From: Veillonella montpellierensis DSM 17217
GTDB lineage: Bacteria; Bacillota; Negativicutes; Veillonellales; Veillonellaceae
DNA: 51,116 bases
Direction: 5' to 3'
Assembly: GCF_000426745.1 (NCBI RefSeq)
Contig: NZ_AUFY01000013.1
Location: forward strand, 1 to 51,116
Position 1 is the first letter of the stretch. Each line of letters begins with the position of its first letter. Positions 47,565 through 51,116 of this stretch are shown in pieces. Made by a program: the position numbers and the translations under genes. The notes beneath the pieces were generated by a model, which did no database searches, had not been told where the DNA came from, and saw nothing but the letters and a program-made list of their open reading frames with translations.

Positions 47565-49046
47565 TCAGCCTATATACGGTAAAATAAACCGAATCCAAGG
47601 AATCCCTACAATGATAAAAATTGCTAAGTAAATAAATCCAAAAATAAATCCAAGTTTCCAAAATTCAGGACCCTTGATAAAGCCACTGGCAAACCAAACT
47701 GGACTATGACCAGTACCATAAGGAGTTAATACACCCATTATCCCCATTGGTAATAATAATATGGTCATTACTTCTGTAGCATTAACACCAGGAATTTCTA
47801 GTACTAATGCAACAAATAAACCTACCATAGCCGTTACATAGGCGGTTGCTGATGCAAAGAAATACCGCAATACACAAAAGGCAATTAACAAACCTAACAT
47901 AGCTATTGTCGGATCTAATGATACAAGTGTCCCTCCAGCCATATGGGCTAACCAATTTAAAAATCCCACATTTTTTAAACCACTTGCCATCGGTACCAAT
48001 GTAGCAAACCAAGTCAAAACATTCCAAGCTGGTTTGTTAGCTAAAAAATCTTGCCATGTAATAATTTTTGTAAGAACCATCAAAATGATAACAATTAATG
48101 CAGTAGTGGTTGAATTAATACCAAAATAACTAGAACCAATCCACAATACCAACGCTAATACAGAAATACATGCCATGGCTATTTCGCCAAAACTCATAGC
48201 TCCTAATGTACGAAACTCCGTACGAGCCCATTTCGCAATTTCTGAAGAACCTTTGACTTCAGGCTTACATAAAATATAGGCTAATAATGGTGTAATAACA
48301 AATAAAATAATACTTACTGGCAATAGAGCCAAGAACCAAGACGTCCAACTCATAGTGACAACACCCGATTTAGCTGCTAATTCGACAGCTAATGGATTAG
48401 GTGCTTGCCCTGTTAAAAATATAGAACTAGATACACACGTAGTAGCCAAACTAACCCAGGTCAAATAAGACCCTATTTTTCTAGGATTTTTATCTGGATA
48501 ACTATCAAACATAGGACAGATACTACTAACAACAGGGTAAATTGTGCCACCACTACGAGCCGCATTACTCGGTATAAATGGGGCTAATATCAAATCCGTT
48601 AAAGCGATGGCATATCCTAATCCCAATGAAGATGTTCCTAATTTTTGTACTAAAAACAATGCAATACGACGGCCTAATCCACTATTTTGATAGCCGATGC
48701 CAATCATAAATGCTGCAAAAATTAACCACACAATAGTGTTGGAAAAGCCGCTAAGTCCCCAACTAATAGCCGCCGCACTAGTAATAGGAAATGCATTTCC
48801 TGTTAATGCATCAATTTTTACCGCTGGCCCTACTCTAAATAATATAGATACGGTGATAGCAATAAGACCTACAAATGCTGGTGGCATTGGTTCTAAAATA
48901 AGACCTACTACTAACCCTGCAAAAATGCTAACATACAGCCACGCACCTGCGCCAAGACCTGTAGGAGCACCAATTAGCCAAACAATAACAGCTACCACAA
49001 CTGGTGCTAACAATTTCCAAAGTGGTACAACTTTCTTTTCACTCAT
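47565..49046 (-). CDS. DASS-family anion permease (CitT/TtdT-like)
   Basis: 493 residues with about 12-14 membrane segments of the divalent anion:sodium symporter (SLC13) family. Typical elements are LAPFIPSNAARSGGTIYP (SNx motif of the first hairpin, near 155-172), TGQAPNPLA near 212-220 and, in the second half, LTPYGTGHSPVWF. These resemble the bacterial antiporters for citrate, tartrate, malate or succinate. A dicarboxylate exchanger would suit an organism that ferments organic acids, but the substrate is not fixed. AGGAG lies 9 nt before ATG 49046. Confidence 0.88.
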   Translation of the reverse strand: MSEKKVVPLWKLLAPVVVAVIVWLIGAPTGLGAGAWLYVSIFAGLVVGLILEPMPPAFVGLIAITVSILFRVGPAVKIDALTGNAFPITSAAAISWGLSGFSNTIVWLIFAAFMIGIGYQNSGLGRRIALFLVQKLGTSSLGLGYAIALTDLILAPFIPSNAARSGGTIYPVVSSICPMFDSYPDKNPRKIGSYLTWVSLATTCVSSSIFLTGQAPNPLAVELAAKSGVVTMSWTSWFLALLPVSIILFVITPLLAYILCKPEVKGSSEIAKWARTEFRTLGAMSFGEIAMACISVLALVLWIGSSYFGINSTTTALIVIILMVLTKIITWQDFLANKPAWNVLTWFATLVPMASGLKNVGFLNWLAHMAGGTLVSLDPTIAMLGLLIAFCVLRYFFASATAYVTAMVGLFVALVLEIPGVNATEVMTILLLPMGIMGVLTPYGTGHSPVWFASGFIKGPEFWKLGFIFGFIYLAIFIIVGIPWIRFILPYIG

Positions 49047-49168
49047 ATTTCATATCTCCTTAGAAAAACAGTACTTTCCTAGTATATCAAACTATGAATT
49101 GAAAACAAGTTAATTATAATGATAGACTTAACAAAATAATTGCTATCAGTTAGTAATCACATGAATAC

Positions 49169-50032
49169 TTATCGATATTTATTAAATAAAAATAAAGAAA
49201 TGATAATTAATGCACCACCAATAAAAAATCCCCTATTAGGGAATTCGCCTAACAATGCCCAGCTCATACCAGTAACAATAACAGGTGATAAAAACATAAA
49301 ACATGTTACATCTGCTGTTTTTTCTGCTAATTCCAATGCATATGCCCATGTAATAAATGCTACAGCACTAGATAAAGCTCCTAAAAAGAAAATCATACCG
49401 CCCTCAATCATCGTCACATGCGCTAACTCTTCTATCATAGATGGTATCCATGGTATCCCCATAAAAGAAGCTACAACCATACCCCAAGTAGCAATTGTCA
49501 ATGGTGTGTATCCTTTCATTGATAATTCACGGCTTAGTATAGTGTAGCCAGCAAAGAGTAACATGCCTAATAAGGTCCATATAGCACCCATTTGTATATA
49601 TAACATGCCGTCCCATAACAATACAATCCCCACTCCTATGAAAGCTGTTATAATACATAGCCAGCCCATAATATGTAATCGTTCTTTGTAAATACCATAG
49701 GCCATACTGGCTACAGTAAGTGGTGTTAAAGCCATAATAATACTAGAAGTAGCTGCTGGAATGGATAGTATGCCGAGACTAAAGACAATTTGATAACCAA
49801 TATTACCAGCTATCGCTATTCCAATAAATAGTATCCAGTCCTTTCGCCTAGGAAACGACAGGCCTTGTTTACTAGTAACTAGCAATAATACAAGAGCGCC
49901 AATAATCATGCGCGCTTCTGCAAGCGAAGTAGCACTTACACTATATATAACATATTTTGTAAAAGGAAATGCTGATGCCCAGAATAAAATTGTTATAAAT
50001 GCCCATAGTACTACTTGTACTCGTTTTCCCAT
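49169..50032 (-). CDS. EamA-domain (DMT superfamily) transporter
   Basis: 287 residues forming ten short helices as two EamA repeats: ITILFWASAFPFTKYVI with SATSLAEARMIIGALVLLL at the start, and a second unit from about 150 (GAIWTLLGMLLFAGYTILSREL) ending ALLGEFPNRGFFIGGALIIISLFLF. DMT proteins of this kind export amino acids or other metabolites. The substrate is unknown. It follows the CGGC-domain gene by 45 nt and probably shares its transcript. GGAG precedes ATG 50032. Confidence 0.88.
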   Translation of the reverse strand: MGKRVQVVLWAFITILFWASAFPFTKYVIYSVSATSLAEARMIIGALVLLLVTSKQGLSFPRRKDWILFIGIAIAGNIGYQIVFSLGILSIPAATSSIIMALTPLTVASMAYGIYKERLHIMGWLCIITAFIGVGIVLLWDGMLYIQMGAIWTLLGMLLFAGYTILSRELSMKGYTPLTIATWGMVVASFMGIPWIPSMIEELAHVTMIEGGMIFFLGALSSAVAFITWAYALELAEKTADVTCFMFLSPVIVTGMSWALLGEFPNRGFFIGGALIIISLFLFNKYR

Positions 50033-50077
50033 AATTTTCTCCTTTTTCTATCACACATGTTCATTGCACATCATATC

Positions 50078-50452
50078 TTATTTAGTTTCTGACGAAGTAT
50101 GACCATGATTTTTATCTAGTATAATAGCTTCTACACCATTTTTAGAAACAGCACTACCATGTGTATATCCAACTACATTAAAATCTTCTGCTAATCGATG
50201 AGCAATGGCCTCGTAATTTTCATTTTTACCACGTGTACATGTCGATAAATGAACAACGTCTACCCCTTTTTTGAGCAATGTGGCAATTTTCTTTTCTAAA
50301 TCACCACCACTATGCGTCATCGACACCAATTGAATTGGTTCATCCCCATATCGTGCAAAAGCATCTTTTTTATCAAATAATGCGCCTAAACATCCACCAC
50401 ATGAACAACGTTGCATAGTTTCTTCATTGACTAAAATTGCTACTTTTTTCAT
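50078..50452 (-). CDS. CGGC-domain protein, probable metal-binding
   Basis: 124 residues. The N-terminus has CSCGGCLGALFDKKDAF at about 16-32, the signature of the CGGC domain (conserved CGGC in small predicted metal-binding proteins), and later THSGGDLEKKI and HLSTCTRGKNENYEAIA. It is soluble, with a flavodoxin-like alternation of strands and helices. Function is not known; the cysteines and histidines suggest binding a metal or cluster. AAGGAGG precedes ATG 50452. First gene before the EamA transporter. Confidence 0.8.
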   Translation of the reverse strand: MKKVAILVNEETMQRCSCGGCLGALFDKKDAFARYGDEPIQLVSMTHSGGDLEKKIATLLKKGVDVVHLSTCTRGKNENYEAIAHRLAEDFNVVGYTHGSAVSKNGVEAIILDKNHGHTSSETK

Positions 50453-50795
50453 ATAACCTCCTTAATATAACCTGCACGTCTAACAACAGTCTTCCTAGTA
50501 ACTAGTAATTCCTCTATTCATCACTAGCATCTATATAACAATATAAAAGTACCACATAGTCCTATAGTGTATAGATCAGTACTGTCCTTTTCATTTGTAT
50601 ATTCCAATGTAAATCACATCTAGTAACAAAGGCTCACCATAAACACTCATCTTTCTAACATATAATACAATATAAATACCTCTAATATATATACATTAGG
50701 TGATATATTATCAAATCCTTATCTTTTTCGCATAGAAAGTAGTGTATAGTCTTCTATCAATAAAATGTCTCACTCTAACAGTATATAACAATCAT
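50453..50795. other. Intergenic region between the CGGC gene and the IS right end
   Basis: AT-rich. It should hold the promoter of the CGGC-EamA pair; no convincing -35/-10 pair, gene or repeat seen. Confidence 0.4.
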
Positions 50796-50934
50796 AACCA
50801 CCCGTAGAACGGGTGGTTTGCTCTGACCCTATAAGGGTCTTTCTCTAGTGGTAGCCCTCTAAAGAGGGCATTGAATGATCTGACAACCACTCTATTACCA
50901 CTGGCTGCCCCCTACTCGGGGGCTTTTCTTTTGC
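50796..50934. repeat. Hairpin array at the 3' end of the IS200-type element
   Basis: Four short perfect palindromes in 130 nt: 50796-50818 (AACCACCCGT arms), 50825-50839 (GACCC arms), 50854-50869 (GCCCTCT arms) and 50907-50923 (GCCCCC arms). The outermost is probably the right-end hairpin recognised by TnpA. The innermost is followed on the plus strand by TTTTCTTTT, like a terminator facing away from the flank. Confidence 0.65.
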
Positions 50935-51116
50935 CTATTTTACTGGCTCACCCGTAAACGGGTCGGTATACTCTTTAAAGTTTAATGTATCTTGTGCTAT
51001 ATCTTCTTGTAGTTGATTGCGAATATACTCTTTTATTGCTCCTTCATATCGTCCTACCGTATCCACATAATATCCTCTACACCAGAAATGTCTATTTCCA
51101 TACTTATATTTTAAAT
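50935..51116 (-). mobile_element. tnpA: IS200/IS605-family transposase TnpA, C-terminal part (cut by window edge)
   Basis: The minus-strand frame from the window edge to TAG at 50935-50937 gives about 60 residues: LKYKYGNRHFWCRGYYVDTVGR, then EYIRNQLQEDIA and a tail ending TGEPVK. GYYVDTVG holds the catalytic tyrosine region of Y1 transposases. It lacks the N-terminal part, and the residues missing between this and the copy at 1-203 number roughly 25-30. Confidence 0.9.

Noticed and set aside
1-51116. CRISPR array, prophage or restriction-modification/defence island
   Set aside because: No regularly spaced repeats, no cas, phage structural or methylase genes; nearly all genes are core metabolism, transport or respiration.

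Overview
This window most likely comes from a Veillonella or close relative (Negativicutes: diderm, low-GC Firmicutes). The basis is AT-rich DNA, Firmicute-type genes (AddAB, FloA/NfeD, a Bacillus-type Fnr, a LarA-type lactate racemase) and a complete respiratory nitrate reductase locus in a meso-diaminopimelate-making organism. The genus is inferred from gene content, not from a marker gene. Genes are closely packed, mostly on the minus strand, with short intergenic regions carrying clear -35/-10 promoters and long stem-loops.

Layout. 1-300: 5' part of an IS200/IS605-type tnpA with its left-end hairpins. 463-7870: addA and addB. 8518-13622: a mug-like DNA glycosylase, an MFS anion symporter, a Cu(+) P-type ATPase and a YigZ/IMPACT protein. 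13878-15636: panB with a probable PanG ketopantoate reductase. 15931-16007: tRNA-Arg(ACG). 16270-19631: AraC regulator, LarA-family racemase and a TSUP-like permease. 19842-20738: an unusual protein made only of six helix-turn-helix repeats. 21147-23284: NfeD, FloA and a small membrane-anchored protein. 23743-26989: trmB, an ftsW/rodA-type gene and a uracil permease. 27364-28455: rpsF-ssb-rpsR with a strong promoter and an S6:S18-type leader. 28602-30044: a HAAAP amino-acid permease. 30189-32611: dapL and ddh. 33125-34231: ychF. 34936-36098: a hotdog protein and bioY. 36510-37697: a class I aminotransferase. 38277-47074: the nitrate respiration locus (fnr, narK, narGHJI). 47565-50452: a DASS anion transporter, an EamA exporter and a CGGC-domain protein. 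50796-51116: 3' part of another IS200-type tnpA with a row of hairpins. The two ends of the window are complementary parts of similar tnpA copies, so the contig probably breaks at a repeated IS.

How the genes work together. The best supported circuit is nitrate respiration. The CRP/Fnr regulator carries C213-x2-C216-x4-C221 and D128, the ligand set of the Bacillus subtilis Fnr [4Fe-4S] cluster. The narK and narG promoters each carry a TGTGA-N6-TTACA dyad exactly 21 nt upstream of a -10 hexamer, which places the regulator near -41.5. A third dyad in the narG upstream region faces a -10-like hexamer on the other strand and may drive an uncharacterised transcript. Lactate racemization by LarA would suit a lactate-using lifestyle. 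DapL and Ddh provide two alternative routes to diaminopimelate side by side. The most novel items are the six-HTH protein, the orphan Fnr-like site, the hairpin-rich IS 3' region and the unknown proteins attached to FloA/NfeD and BioY.
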